DNA from: an uncultured Oscillospiraceae bacterium
GTDB taxonomy: Bacteria; Bacillota; Clostridia; Oscillospirales; Oscillospiraceae
Direction: 5' to 3'
Length of the DNA stretch: 30,481 bases
Assembly (NCBI GenBank): GCA_934631005.1
Contig: CAKTXA010000030.1
Span: forward strand, 1-30,481
Shown: in pieces, positions 14,152-21,642 of the stretch
How the letters are laid out: each line of letters begins with the position of its first letter
Numbering within the stretch: the first letter of the stretch is position 1
Position numbers and translations under genes: made by a program
Notes under the pieces: model-generated
The model's database searches: none
The model's input: the letters and a program-made list of their open reading frames with translations, nothing else
What the model was told of the DNA's origin: nothing

Positions 14152-15417
14152 TCAAACAGTTCCTTCTTTCTGGGTAATGACCGGCAGCGTGGCGCCGCCG
14201 AAGGGCATGGCGAGGACGCTTGCGGCGGAGCCGTAACGCGTCAGCGCCTGATCGAGCGCGGCCTGCGCGCTCGGCTGGGGGTTCAGGAAAATTTCGCGGA
14301 CGAATGCGTCCGGCAGCTCGCTCACAAGGTCGATCTGCGCGTTTTCCAGCACCATTGCGATGGCCGCGGCCTTGTGGCCGCCGAGCTCGAAGTGCTGATG
14401 CACACGGTCGATCATCGAATGCGCCGTCGGGGCCTCTTTCAGCCAGCGCTCGAACGTCGCGCTGCCGAGACCCTCGCCGCACGCGCCGATCAGGATGATC
14501 GTGCCGCCCTTTTTGACGGCGTGTTTCGCGTTGTCGAGCGCCTTTTGCACCTGATAGAGGTTGGCATCCTTCGGCGCGCCGCCCTGCGAGACGAGGACGA
14601 TGTCGGCGCGCTGTGGAATGGGTTTGCGGTACATTTTGTCGAGGTACGCGCAGCCCGCGCGGTGCGCCAAGATCGCGTCGCCCGCGACGGCGTGGACGAT
14701 GTGCTTGTGCTCATCGAGAACGACATTTACGATGTAGTCCGCGCCGCAGATGCGGCCTGCTTCCTCAATATCGGCCCGGATGGGGTTGCCGTCGAGCTTT
14801 CCGGCGCAGGCGGACTCCTGCACCATCATGCGGTGATTTGCCTGAATGGCCGCGGGCGTCGAGACGCCGGGCATGATGGCCTTCGCGCCGCCGGAGTAGC
14901 CCGCGAAGTAGTGGAACTCAATGTTGCCCGTGCAGACGCGGAAGTCCGCTTCCGCGACGCGGCGGGTGATATCGACCGGTGTTCCGGCGCTCGTCGTGCC
15001 AAGATGCACGCAGTCATCCGGGTCGGAATCCTCGCAGCGGACGCGGTCATAGACGGCATCGCCCGCGAGCTTTCGTTTTTCGGCTTCCGTATGGTGGCGG
15101 TGTGAACCGAGGGCGAACACGACGGTGATGTCCTCGTCGCGGCAGCCCGCGGCGGTGAGTTCGTCCAAGACCGCCGGGAGAATTTCGTAGCTCGGGACGG
15201 GCCGGGAGATGTCGCTGGCGATGATGGCGATCTTCTGACCGGGTTTGACGACATCCCGCAGGCGCTTTGCGCCGATGGGCGCGGCCAGCGCCGCGCGGAC
15301 GGCGGCTTCGCCGCCCGATTCGTGCTGAATGTCGTTCGCCGTCAGGACGCCCAGCAGATTCCCGTCCGGAATGTCGACCGTCTGCACGCCGGTGCCGTAG
15401 CCAAAGTCCAGCTTCAT
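14152..15417 (-). CDS. LarA-family nickel-dependent hydroxyacid racemase (possible malate racemase)
   Basis: A 421-residue LarA/DUF2088 protein. LarA racemases use a nickel-pincer nucleotide bound covalently to a lysine and move hydride at a 2-hydroxyacid carbon. The four key positions of lactate racemase are matched: His108 in GSHRHHT, His169 in NIEFHY, Lys179 in YSGGAKAIMPG and His195 in QANH. The cofactor makers LarB, LarC and LarE are not in the window and must be elsewhere. The ATG overlaps the PGK stop (ATGA) and the stop is two bases before malic enzyme. The family includes lactate, malate and sugar-acid racemases or epimerases. The malic enzyme neighbour makes malate attractive, but this is inference. 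Confidence 0.9.
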   Translation of the reverse strand: MKLDFGYGTGVQTVDIPDGNLLGVLTANDIQHESGGEAAVRAALAAPIGAKRLRDVVKPGQKIAIIASDISRPVPSYEILPAVLDELTAAGCRDEDITVVFALGSHRHHTEAEKRKLAGDAVYDRVRCEDSDPDDCVHLGTTSAGTPVDITRRVAEADFRVCTGNIEFHYFAGYSGGAKAIMPGVSTPAAIQANHRMMVQESACAGKLDGNPIRADIEEAGRICGADYIVNVVLDEHKHIVHAVAGDAILAHRAGCAYLDKMYRKPIPQRADIVLVSQGGAPKDANLYQVQKALDNAKHAVKKGGTIILIGACGEGLGSATFERWLKEAPTAHSMIDRVHQHFELGGHKAAAIAMVLENAQIDLVSELPDAFVREIFLNPQPSAQAALDQALTRYGSAASVLAMPFGGATLPVITQKEGTV

Positions 15418-16673
15418 ACGGGCCCTCCGAAGCGCTGCGCCGCGCCGCGCAGGGCTTTCACGACGGGCAGCTCCTCGCCGGTGAGGAAGCGGATGAGCGC
15501 GCCGCCGCCGGTGCAGACGTAGCCGAGCCTGTCCTTGACGCGGTATTTGGCCGCGGCGGTCACGCTGTCGCCGCCGCCGACCACGGTGTACGCGGCGGTC
15601 TCGCCGAGCGCTTCAAAGACGGCTTTGGTGCCGCACTCCGTTTCCGGCTGCTCAAAAATGCCCATCGGGCCGTTGACGAACACGGTGTTTGCAGACAAAA
15701 TGCGCTCGCGGTACGCTGCCGCGGTGCGGCTGCCGATGTCCACGGCGCAGATGTCCGCCGGAACGGCCCCGACGGCGCACTCGCGCCGCGCGCCGTTTTC
15801 GACATACGCAAGGTCGGCGGGCAGGACGATGCGGTTTGCGTATGTTTCGTAGATGCCTTTGGCCTTTTCAATATATTCGCCGTAATTGCTTTTATAAACG
15901 AAGTCCAGACTGCCGCTGCCGATGCCCTCGCCCCTGGCGGCGAGGAGGATGTTTCCGACAAGGCCGCCGGTGAGCACGCAGGCGGCGACGCCGGAGGCGA
16001 GCACGGTCTCCATCATCAAAAACGCGTCGGCGATCTTGGAGCCGCCGAGGACGAACACGCACGGCTGCTTCGGCGACGCCATCAGCTCGGAGACGACGCA
16101 GTATTCTTTTTCAAACAGCCGCCCCATCGCCGACGGCAGCACCTGCTCAAAGCCGCACAGGCTCGGCTGGTCGCGGTGCGCGGCGGCGAACGCGTCGCAC
16201 ACGTAGAGATCGGCCAGCGGCGCGAGCTTTTCCACGAGCAGCGTTTTGGCCTGCTGCTCGTGCGTGAGGCGCAGCTTCAGCTCAAAAAGCGTCTGCTCCT
16301 CGGAGACAAAGCGGACATTATCCAGCAGCAGAATCTCGCCGTTTTGAAGGCCGCGGATCGCGTCACGCGCGGCGGGGCCGCACACGTCGTCGATCCACTG
16401 CACGGGTCTTCCCAGCAGGCGGCTGAGCACGGCGGCGTGCGGCTTTGTGCAGTAAAAATTTTTATATTCGATGTCGCTGCCCTGGTGGGCGAGCAGAACG
16501 AGTCTTGCGCCTTTGTCGGACAGCTCCCGCACGGTGGGGACGCTGGCTTCGATGCGGGCGGTGCTTTTGAGCGTGCCGGATGCGCGGTCGACCGGCTGGT
16601 TGAGATCCAGACGGCACAGGACAGTCTTGCCGGCGACGTCAAATTCGTCAAGCGTGTGGATGCCAAATCGCAT
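15414..16673 (-). CDS. pgk: Phosphoglycerate kinase, archaeal-type
   Basis: A 419-residue phosphoglycerate kinase (1,3-bisphosphoglycerate + ADP to 3-phosphoglycerate + ATP). Family marks are VLCRLDLNQPVD, LLDNVRF, VLGGSKIADAF, VNGPMGIFE, VVGGGDSVTAA and TGGGALIRFLTGEELPVV. The N-terminal pattern FDVAGKTVLCRLDLNQPVD, LVLLAHQG, DDVCGPAARDAI resembles archaeal PGKs, in which LLAHQG replaces the bacterial LxSHLGRP, more than the bacterial housekeeping enzyme. The ATG at 16673 has GGAGGAAAC before it; the frame continues upstream but over a hairpin and the GAPDH gene. It follows an archaeal-type GAPDH by 59 bases. Possibly a second, pathway-dedicated PGK. Confidence 0.9.
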   Translation of the reverse strand: MRFGIHTLDEFDVAGKTVLCRLDLNQPVDRASGTLKSTARIEASVPTVRELSDKGARLVLLAHQGSDIEYKNFYCTKPHAAVLSRLLGRPVQWIDDVCGPAARDAIRGLQNGEILLLDNVRFVSEEQTLFELKLRLTHEQQAKTLLVEKLAPLADLYVCDAFAAAHRDQPSLCGFEQVLPSAMGRLFEKEYCVVSELMASPKQPCVFVLGGSKIADAFLMMETVLASGVAACVLTGGLVGNILLAARGEGIGSGSLDFVYKSNYGEYIEKAKGIYETYANRIVLPADLAYVENGARRECAVGAVPADICAVDIGSRTAAAYRERILSANTVFVNGPMGIFEQPETECGTKAVFEALGETAAYTVVGGGDSVTAAAKYRVKDRLGYVCTGGGALIRFLTGEELPVVKALRGAAQRFGGPV

Positions 16674-16695
16674 AGTGTTTCCTCCGGAATGGTGC

Positions 16696-16725
16696 GGCGG
16701 GACAGGGACACTGCCCTGTCCCGCC
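16696..16725 (-). other. Intercistronic hairpin between GAPDH and PGK genes
   Basis: GGCGGGACAGGG (16696-16707) and CCCTGTCCCGCC (16714-16725) form a perfect 12-pair stem with a six-base loop. No T-run follows on the minus strand, so it is unlikely to terminate; it may stabilise the upstream message or mark an RNA processing site. Confidence 0.75.
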
Positions 16726-16732
16726 GGACTGA

Positions 16733-17791
16733 TCACTTGAATTTGCCGATGCCGAGGTATTTGTTCGTCATGGCGGTGCCCTCGTCGCGCGTGAGCTGCA
16801 TTTTGCAGGCGGCGCGGATGGCGTCCATGGTCTCGGGGATGGTCACGGACTCCTGCGGGATGTTGATGGCGTACATAATATCGTTGCCGGACTCGACGAT
16901 GGAGTCCTCCCACAGGCCGATCTCGTACATATCGCCGCGGCGGTTGCCGAGGTCGCGGGCGTATTTGAAGAAGGAGGCGTTGCCCTTGAAACCCTCGTCG
17001 ATGGTGACGGTGCGGATGCGCGGATGCTTGCGGAAGGCTTCGAGCGCCATGTCCTTCGTGATCTTTTTGCCGTCCTTCGCGGTGGCGAGCACGGTGATGA
17101 TATGGCCGTGCGTGACGGGGGTATGTACGAGGATGCCGGTGGCTTCCACGTGGGGCATAATGGTCATCAGGTCGACGGCCTGATGCGTGGGGGCCTTTTC
17201 CATCTGCAGTGCGTTCGTGAGCCCGCGGTGATAATCGCCGGGGTCGGCTACGCGGCGGATGATGGTGATGGCGACCTTTTCGATGCCGCCGCAGGCCCGG
17301 TCAAGGCAGTCGACGGTGCGGATAAGGCCGGTGGTGTTGCAGGAGGTCAGCTTCAGATAGTTTTGGCCGACGCCCTGCTCATAGTTTGCGTAGCCGTGGA
17401 AGAACACATCCGCCACGGCGTTCTTTTCGCCGCCCTGGAAGATGGCCTTGACGCCGTATTTTTCGTAGTAGTTTTCCTTGTTCTTTGCGCCGACGCCGCC
17501 GGGGGCGGAGTCGAGCATGATGTCGACCTTCTGGCACAGGTCGTCGAACGTTCCGGCGACGGGGATGTTTTTTTCGTCGAACGCGGCCCTGTCCGCGCCG
17601 CTCACCAGGTAAAGGTCATATTTGACGCCGTTCGCGCCGATCATATCGCGCTCGCGCAGCGCCTGTAGCGACAGCGTGGGGGCCAGATCGGCGATGCCGA
17701 CCAGCTCCATATCCTCCTGCATCGCGACGCCGTCCGCCAGTCTCTGGCCGATGGTGCCGTAGCCCGCGACGCCGACTCTGATTTTTTTCAT
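16733..17791 (-). CDS. Type II (archaeal-type) glyceraldehyde-3-phosphate dehydrogenase
   Basis: A 352-residue dehydrogenase converting glyceraldehyde 3-phosphate, phosphate and NAD(P)+ to 1,3-bisphosphoglycerate. It is the type II class found in archaea and only some bacteria. Seen are the Rossmann start IRVGVAGYGTIGQRLADGV, GGVGAKNKENYYEKYGVKAIFQGGEK, and the catalytic Cys151 in SCNTTGL, which replaces the SCTTNCL seen in ordinary bacterial GAPDH. AAAGGAGG precedes the ATG. It is immediately upstream of an archaeal-type PGK, so the two can turn a triose phosphate into 3-phosphoglycerate with ATP gain. A related aldehyde phosphate as substrate cannot be excluded. Confidence 0.93.
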   Translation of the reverse strand: MKKIRVGVAGYGTIGQRLADGVAMQEDMELVGIADLAPTLSLQALRERDMIGANGVKYDLYLVSGADRAAFDEKNIPVAGTFDDLCQKVDIMLDSAPGGVGAKNKENYYEKYGVKAIFQGGEKNAVADVFFHGYANYEQGVGQNYLKLTSCNTTGLIRTVDCLDRACGGIEKVAITIIRRVADPGDYHRGLTNALQMEKAPTHQAVDLMTIMPHVEATGILVHTPVTHGHIITVLATAKDGKKITKDMALEAFRKHPRIRTVTIDEGFKGNASFFKYARDLGNRRGDMYEIGLWEDSIVESGNDIMYAINIPQESVTIPETMDAIRAACKMQLTRDEGTAMTNKYLGIGKFK

Positions 17792-17803
17792 GGTAGTCCT
17801 CCT

Positions 17804-18250
17804 TTAAGCCTGCGGCTCTGCAGCGCCGAGCCTGCCGCGCAGCGCGCGGATCTCGGCTTCATATTCCTCGGGCGGCAGCAGCGTGGGCGTCTGGCTCGTC
17901 ATCTCAAAAACGTCGCCCCAGTCCGCCTGCCCGGCCTTTTTCGGCACAAGGTGCATATGCAGATGGCTGACCTTATCGCCGAAGATGGCATAGTTGATCT
18001 TATCCGCGCCGAACAGCTCCGTGATGGCGCGGGCGGCCTGCGCCGCGCGGTCCATAAAAGCCGCGCGCTCGGCGGGCTCGAGGTCGTAAAGCTCCCGCTT
18101 GTGCGCCCGCAGCGCCAGCACGCAGCGGCCGCGGTGCTGCTGATCGCGCATGAGGTAGAGAATGCTCTCGGGGAATTCGCAGACCGGGAGCATCAGCGCC
18201 TCGCAGCGCTCGCTGTGCGCAGCGCAGTACATGCAATCTGTTCGTGTCAT
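17804..18250 (-). CDS. HIT-family protein
   Basis: A 148-residue histidine-triad protein. HIT enzymes hydrolyse or transfer nucleotidyl groups. The triad SHLHMHLVPK puts histidines at 96, 98 and 100, the middle one of which is expected to carry the nucleotidyl intermediate; KINYAIFG upstream is the usual nucleotide-contact strand. An N-terminal CMYC (6-9) could be half of a metal site. The ATG overlaps no other gene and follows the isomerase stop by eight bases, with a weak GAGGTG site. Its role in a sugar operon is unclear: nucleotide-sugar cleavage, AMP-adduct repair or phosphorolysis are all possible. Confidence 0.85.
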   Translation of the reverse strand: MTRTDCMYCAAHSERCEALMLPVCEFPESILYLMRDQQHRGRCVLALRAHKRELYDLEPAERAAFMDRAAQAARAITELFGADKINYAIFGDKVSHLHMHLVPKKAGQADWGDVFEMTSQTPTLLPPEEYEAEIRALRGRLGAAEPQA

Positions 18251-18258
18251 GGCGCACC

Positions 18259-19065
18259 TCAGTTCCCGGTGGGGCAGTGCCAGATGTGCTCGTTGGCGTC
18301 GTCCTTTACGAGCCAGTCGTGCACGGGGTCGTCGATGCGGGTCTTATCCCACGGGTCGCCGGGCAGGTGGCGGATGCCCCAGGTGTAGCAGCAGGTGTAG
18401 CCCGGCGCGGTGACCTGGCAGTGATCGCCCTGCGTGATGGCGGCAAGGCCGTTGTGGTGCGTCTCGTAGATCTCGCCGTTGGCCCAGCCCGCGCCGAAGC
18501 CGATGGGCTTATCGAACTGGTACAGGTACACCTCCGGCTGCGGATGGTAGTGCGGCGGATACGACGACCACTTGCCGGGCAGGTTCACGACCTCGCCGAG
18601 GACCATATTGGAGTACGGGGCGTTGCTGAGGTCAAAGCAGGTGCGCACGTCGCGCTTGATGCAGCCCATCAGCTCGCCGTGGTTGCCGCGGGCCCAGGTG
18701 TCGGTGTCGTCGGGGGTGTAGAGCTTATTCGGGAAGGTGCGCTCATTTTCCGTCTTTTGAATGTAGACGCGCGAGGGCTGGGTCGCCGTGATGGTGAGGC
18801 GTGTTTTGCGGCAGACGTGCAGGCACCACGGGTTATAGTCGAACGGGTTCGGGCGGACGGCGGCGACTTCGCTGCCGTCCCACGCGAACGTGCACGCGCC
18901 CTGAAACAGCAGTGCGGCCAGCTCCTTGTCAGGCTCGTCGAAGCTGTAGCTGTCGCCCGGCTCTAAGATGAGCATGGCGACGTCCATCATCACCTGCGCG
19001 CCGATGCCCTCGCCGGCGGTGATGTAGACGTTGTAGCCGCGGGTGAGCTCTTTATCCATGTACAT
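18259..19065 (-). CDS. IolB/KduI-like sugar isomerase (5-deoxy-glucuronate isomerase family)
   Basis: A 268-residue protein of the KduI/IolB double-cupin family, which interconverts aldose and ketose forms of uronate-type sugars using a metal ion. Probable ligands are His172, His174 and Glu178 in PPHYHPQPEVYLYQF, with His215 in TQGDHCQV. The length matches IolB. I chose the ATG at 19065 because AAGGAGGGT lies seven bases upstream; an earlier start would run into the permease stop. No other inositol (iolA, C, D, E, G) or ketodeoxyuronate genes are nearby, so the true substrate is probably another unphosphorylated aldose or uronate delivered by the adjacent ABC importer. Confidence 0.85.
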   Translation of the reverse strand: MYMDKELTRGYNVYITAGEGIGAQVMMDVAMLILEPGDSYSFDEPDKELAALLFQGACTFAWDGSEVAAVRPNPFDYNPWCLHVCRKTRLTITATQPSRVYIQKTENERTFPNKLYTPDDTDTWARGNHGELMGCIKRDVRTCFDLSNAPYSNMVLGEVVNLPGKWSSYPPHYHPQPEVYLYQFDKPIGFGAGWANGEIYETHHNGLAAITQGDHCQVTAPGYTCCYTWGIRHLPGDPWDKTRIDDPVHDWLVKDDANEHIWHCPTGN

Positions 19066-19078
19066 GATAAGACCCTCC

Positions 19079-20044
19079 TTATTTCTCCTTGCGCTTGGCC
19101 GAGGTGAAGCCGTCAAAGCTGACCGCGGCGATGATGAACAGGCCGATGACGACCTGATGCCAGAAGGTGTTGACGTTGAGCATGCTCAGGCCGTTTTTGA
19201 TGGTGGACATGAGGATGGCGCCGAACATGGTGCCAATGATGCTGCCGTGGCCGCCGGACATGCTCGTGCCGCCGATGACGCAGGCCGCGATAGCATCCAT
19301 CTCATAGGCGTTGCCGGCGTCGGGCACGGCGGCCTCGCTGCGCGCGCAGAGGATGATGCCGGCCAGCGCGCAGAGGATGCCGCTGTAGATGTACGTCAGG
19401 ATCTTGATGAGATCGGTGCGGATGCCGACGAGCCTGGCGGCGTCCTCATTGCTGCCGATGGAGACGGTGTAGCGCCCGTAGCGGGTCTTGTTGAACAGGT
19501 AGTACGACAGGGCGATGACCACGATGGCGATGACGACCGGCAGCGGCACCACGCCGAGATAGCCCTGACCGAGGACGGTGAACTCCTTATAGCTCACGCC
19601 GTAGAGCGGGACGCCCTTTGTTTTGACATAGACAAGGCCCCGCAGGATCTGCATGGTGGCGAGCGTACCGATGAAATACGGGATCTTGAGCTTGGTGACG
19701 ATGACGCCGTTGACAAAGCCGATGCCCGCGCCGATGAGCAGCACCAGCACGATGGCAAGGTAGATGTTCATGCCGCCCAAAATCAGCGCCGCCGCGAGCA
19801 TATCACAGATGCCCACGATTGAGCCGACCGACAGGTCGATCGCACCCATGGAGATCACAAAGCACATCCCCATGCCGACGATGACGGTGTAGACCGCCTG
19901 CCGGATGCTGACCATCAGGTTGGATACGCGGAAGAAGTTGGGGCAGGCGATGCCCAGAAAGCCCACCACGAGGATGTAAACGATGATGATGCCGATGCCG
20001 TTGACCTCCAGCAGGCTTTTACGTTCGGAAAGCTTTTTATTCAT
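19079..20044 (-). CDS. Ribose/galactose-type sugar ABC transporter permease
   Basis: A 321-residue membrane protein of the RbsC/BPD_transp_2 family with about eight to ten hydrophobic helices. It forms the channel of a high-affinity sugar importer. Diagnostic stretches are MGMCFVISMGAIDLSVGSIVG, KLKIPYFIGTLATMQILRGL, GSNEDAARLVGI (the loop that docks the ATPase) and ACVIGGTSMSGGHGSIIGT. Only one permease gene is present, so it should work as a homodimer with the fused ATPase next to it. GGAGG precedes the ATG. The gap to the ATPase is 12 bases and to the isomerase 13. Confidence 0.93.
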   Translation of the reverse strand: MNKKLSERKSLLEVNGIGIIIVYILVVGFLGIACPNFFRVSNLMVSIRQAVYTVIVGMGMCFVISMGAIDLSVGSIVGICDMLAAALILGGMNIYLAIVLVLLIGAGIGFVNGVIVTKLKIPYFIGTLATMQILRGLVYVKTKGVPLYGVSYKEFTVLGQGYLGVVPLPVVIAIVVIALSYYLFNKTRYGRYTVSIGSNEDAARLVGIRTDLIKILTYIYSGILCALAGIILCARSEAAVPDAGNAYEMDAIAACVIGGTSMSGGHGSIIGTMFGAILMSTIKNGLSMLNVNTFWHQVVIGLFIIAAVSFDGFTSAKRKEK

Positions 20045-20056
20045 GTTGAACCTCCA

Positions 20057-21556
20057 TCACTGTACGGCGTAGCTCTTGATCTCCGCTACGCTGGTGTCCG
20101 CGGCGTTGAGCACGGCGCAGATCTTTCCGCCGTTCATCACAAGGATCTTGTCGCAGATGCCGAGCACCTCTTCCTCCTCGGACGAGACGACGATCGCGCC
20201 CTTGCCGCGCTGCACGCATTCGCCGATCGCGGTGTAGACCTCGGTCTTGGCGTTGACGTCGATGCCGCGCGTGGGCTCCTCGAACAGGTAGATGTCCGCG
20301 TCGGTCATCATCCAGCGCGCCAGCATGACCTTTTGCTGGTTGCCGCCGGAGAGGGACGAGACGCGGCTTTGCACGCCGGTGCACTTGATGCGCAGGCGGT
20401 CGACATACGCCTTCGTCTCCGCCTGCTCCTTGCGGCGGGAGAGGGTAAAGCCGCTGGTGATCTTGCCGATGGCGGCGATCGTCGCGTTCCAGCCGATGCT
20501 CTGCTGCAAAAACAGGCCGTCGGTCTTGCGCTCGGCGGGGATGTAGGCGATGCGCCGCCGCATGGCCTTGCGCACGGACGTGAGGTCGGCGGGCGCGCCG
20601 TAGAGCGAGACGCTGCCGCTGTCGGCATGCAGACTGCCAAAGAGCGTTTTGATGACCTCGTTCTTACCGCAGCCTTCCACGCCGACCAGACCCAGGATCT
20701 CGCCGCGATGGAGCGTAAAGCCGATGTTCTGATAGTTTCCGCGGCGGCAGAGCCCCTCGATGCGCATCAGCTCCTCGCCGATCTCGGTTTCGAACTTGGG
20801 ATATTGGTTGCTCAGGGGCTTGCCGATCATTTTTTCCACGATGTCGTCGACGGTGATGTCCTTCACATCGGAGACGGCGACCATCTCACCGTCACGCAGG
20901 ACGGCCACGGTGTCGCACACGCGCATGAGCTCGTCGAGGTGGTGGGAGATGAAGATGATGGAGTGCCCGTCCTGCCGGAGCTTTTCGATCAGGCCGAACA
21001 GCTGCTCGCGCTCGGCCTCCTCCAGTGCGGCGGTGGGCTCGTCCATGATGATGACCTGCGTATTCAGATAGAGCGTCCGGGCGATCTCGATGACCTGCTT
21101 TTTCGCAAGCTTCAGCTTTCGCACGGGGACGTCCAGATCAATATTCACATTTAACTGCCGCATCAGATCCTCGGCGATGGCGCGCATCTGTTTGGCGTTC
21201 ATGGGCGCGGCCATGCCCTTTCCGTGCTGGAGCTCGTGGTTGATGAAAATATTCTGTACGGCATTGAGATCCGGGAACAGGCTCAGCTCCTGATAGATCG
21301 TACTGATACCGAGCTGACGCGCGTGCAGCACGTCGTTGATGACTTCCTTCTTTCCGTTCAGAATGATCTCGCCCGCATCCATTTTGTAGATCCCGCACAG
21401 GATCTTGATGAGCGTGGATTTGCCCGCTCCGTTTTCGCCGATCAGGCCGAGCACCTCACCCTTGCGCAGGGTGATGCCGACGTCGCGCAGGACCTGGTTT
21501 TTGCCGAAGGACTTGCTGATGTGGCGCATTTCGAGAATGATGTCAGTTGCAAGCAA
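20057..21556 (-). CDS. Sugar ABC transporter ATP-binding protein, two fused domains (RbsA/MglA type)
   Basis: A 499-residue ATPase with two nucleotide-binding domains. Domain 1 has a normal Walker A, GENGAGKST, and Walker B IIMDEPTAAL, but where LSxxQ is expected it reads LKLAKKQ, so the signature serine is replaced by lysine. Domain 2 has the degenerate Walker A usual for this family (GVEGCGKNE), an intact LSGGNQQK signature and LFEEPTRGID. It energises the adjacent permease for import of a monosaccharide. The start is TTG at 21556, with AGGAGG 11 bases upstream; an in-frame ATG at 21529 has no site. TTG and a long spacer suggest modest translation. Confidence 0.92.
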   Translation of the reverse strand: MLATDIILEMRHISKSFGKNQVLRDVGITLRKGEVLGLIGENGAGKSTLIKILCGIYKMDAGEIILNGKKEVINDVLHARQLGISTIYQELSLFPDLNAVQNIFINHELQHGKGMAAPMNAKQMRAIAEDLMRQLNVNIDLDVPVRKLKLAKKQVIEIARTLYLNTQVIIMDEPTAALEEAEREQLFGLIEKLRQDGHSIIFISHHLDELMRVCDTVAVLRDGEMVAVSDVKDITVDDIVEKMIGKPLSNQYPKFETEIGEELMRIEGLCRRGNYQNIGFTLHRGEILGLVGVEGCGKNEVIKTLFGSLHADSGSVSLYGAPADLTSVRKAMRRRIAYIPAERKTDGLFLQQSIGWNATIAAIGKITSGFTLSRRKEQAETKAYVDRLRIKCTGVQSRVSSLSGGNQQKVMLARWMMTDADIYLFEEPTRGIDVNAKTEVYTAIGECVQRGKGAIVVSSEEEEVLGICDKILVMNGGKICAVLNAADTSVAEIKSYAVQ

Positions 21557-21590
21557 TGCGTTCCGAACCTCCTTTTCTGATCATATGGTG

Positions 21591-21633
21591 CGGCGCCCGG
21601 CGGGCCGCCGAAAACGGCTGCGCCCGCGCGGGC
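21591..21633 (-). other. GC-rich structured spacer between MBL and ATPase genes
   Basis: The 86-base gap holds a self-complementary GCCCGCGCGGGC (21622-21633) and an imperfect stem of about eight pairs at 21591-21610. There is no long T-run. Like the other hairpins of this operon, it could modulate message decay or expression between segments. Confidence 0.5.
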
Positions 21634-21642
21634 GGCTGAGTT

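Noticed and set aside
14152..14482. Longer N-terminus of malic enzyme (501 residues)
   Set aside because: The extra part is an out-of-frame reading of the LarA gene; the ATG at 14149 has a ribosome binding site and gives the normal family length.
16674..16913. Longer N-terminus of PGK (499 residues)
   Set aside because: The extension crosses the intercistronic hairpin and the end of the GAPDH gene; ATG at 16673 has GGAGGAAAC before it.
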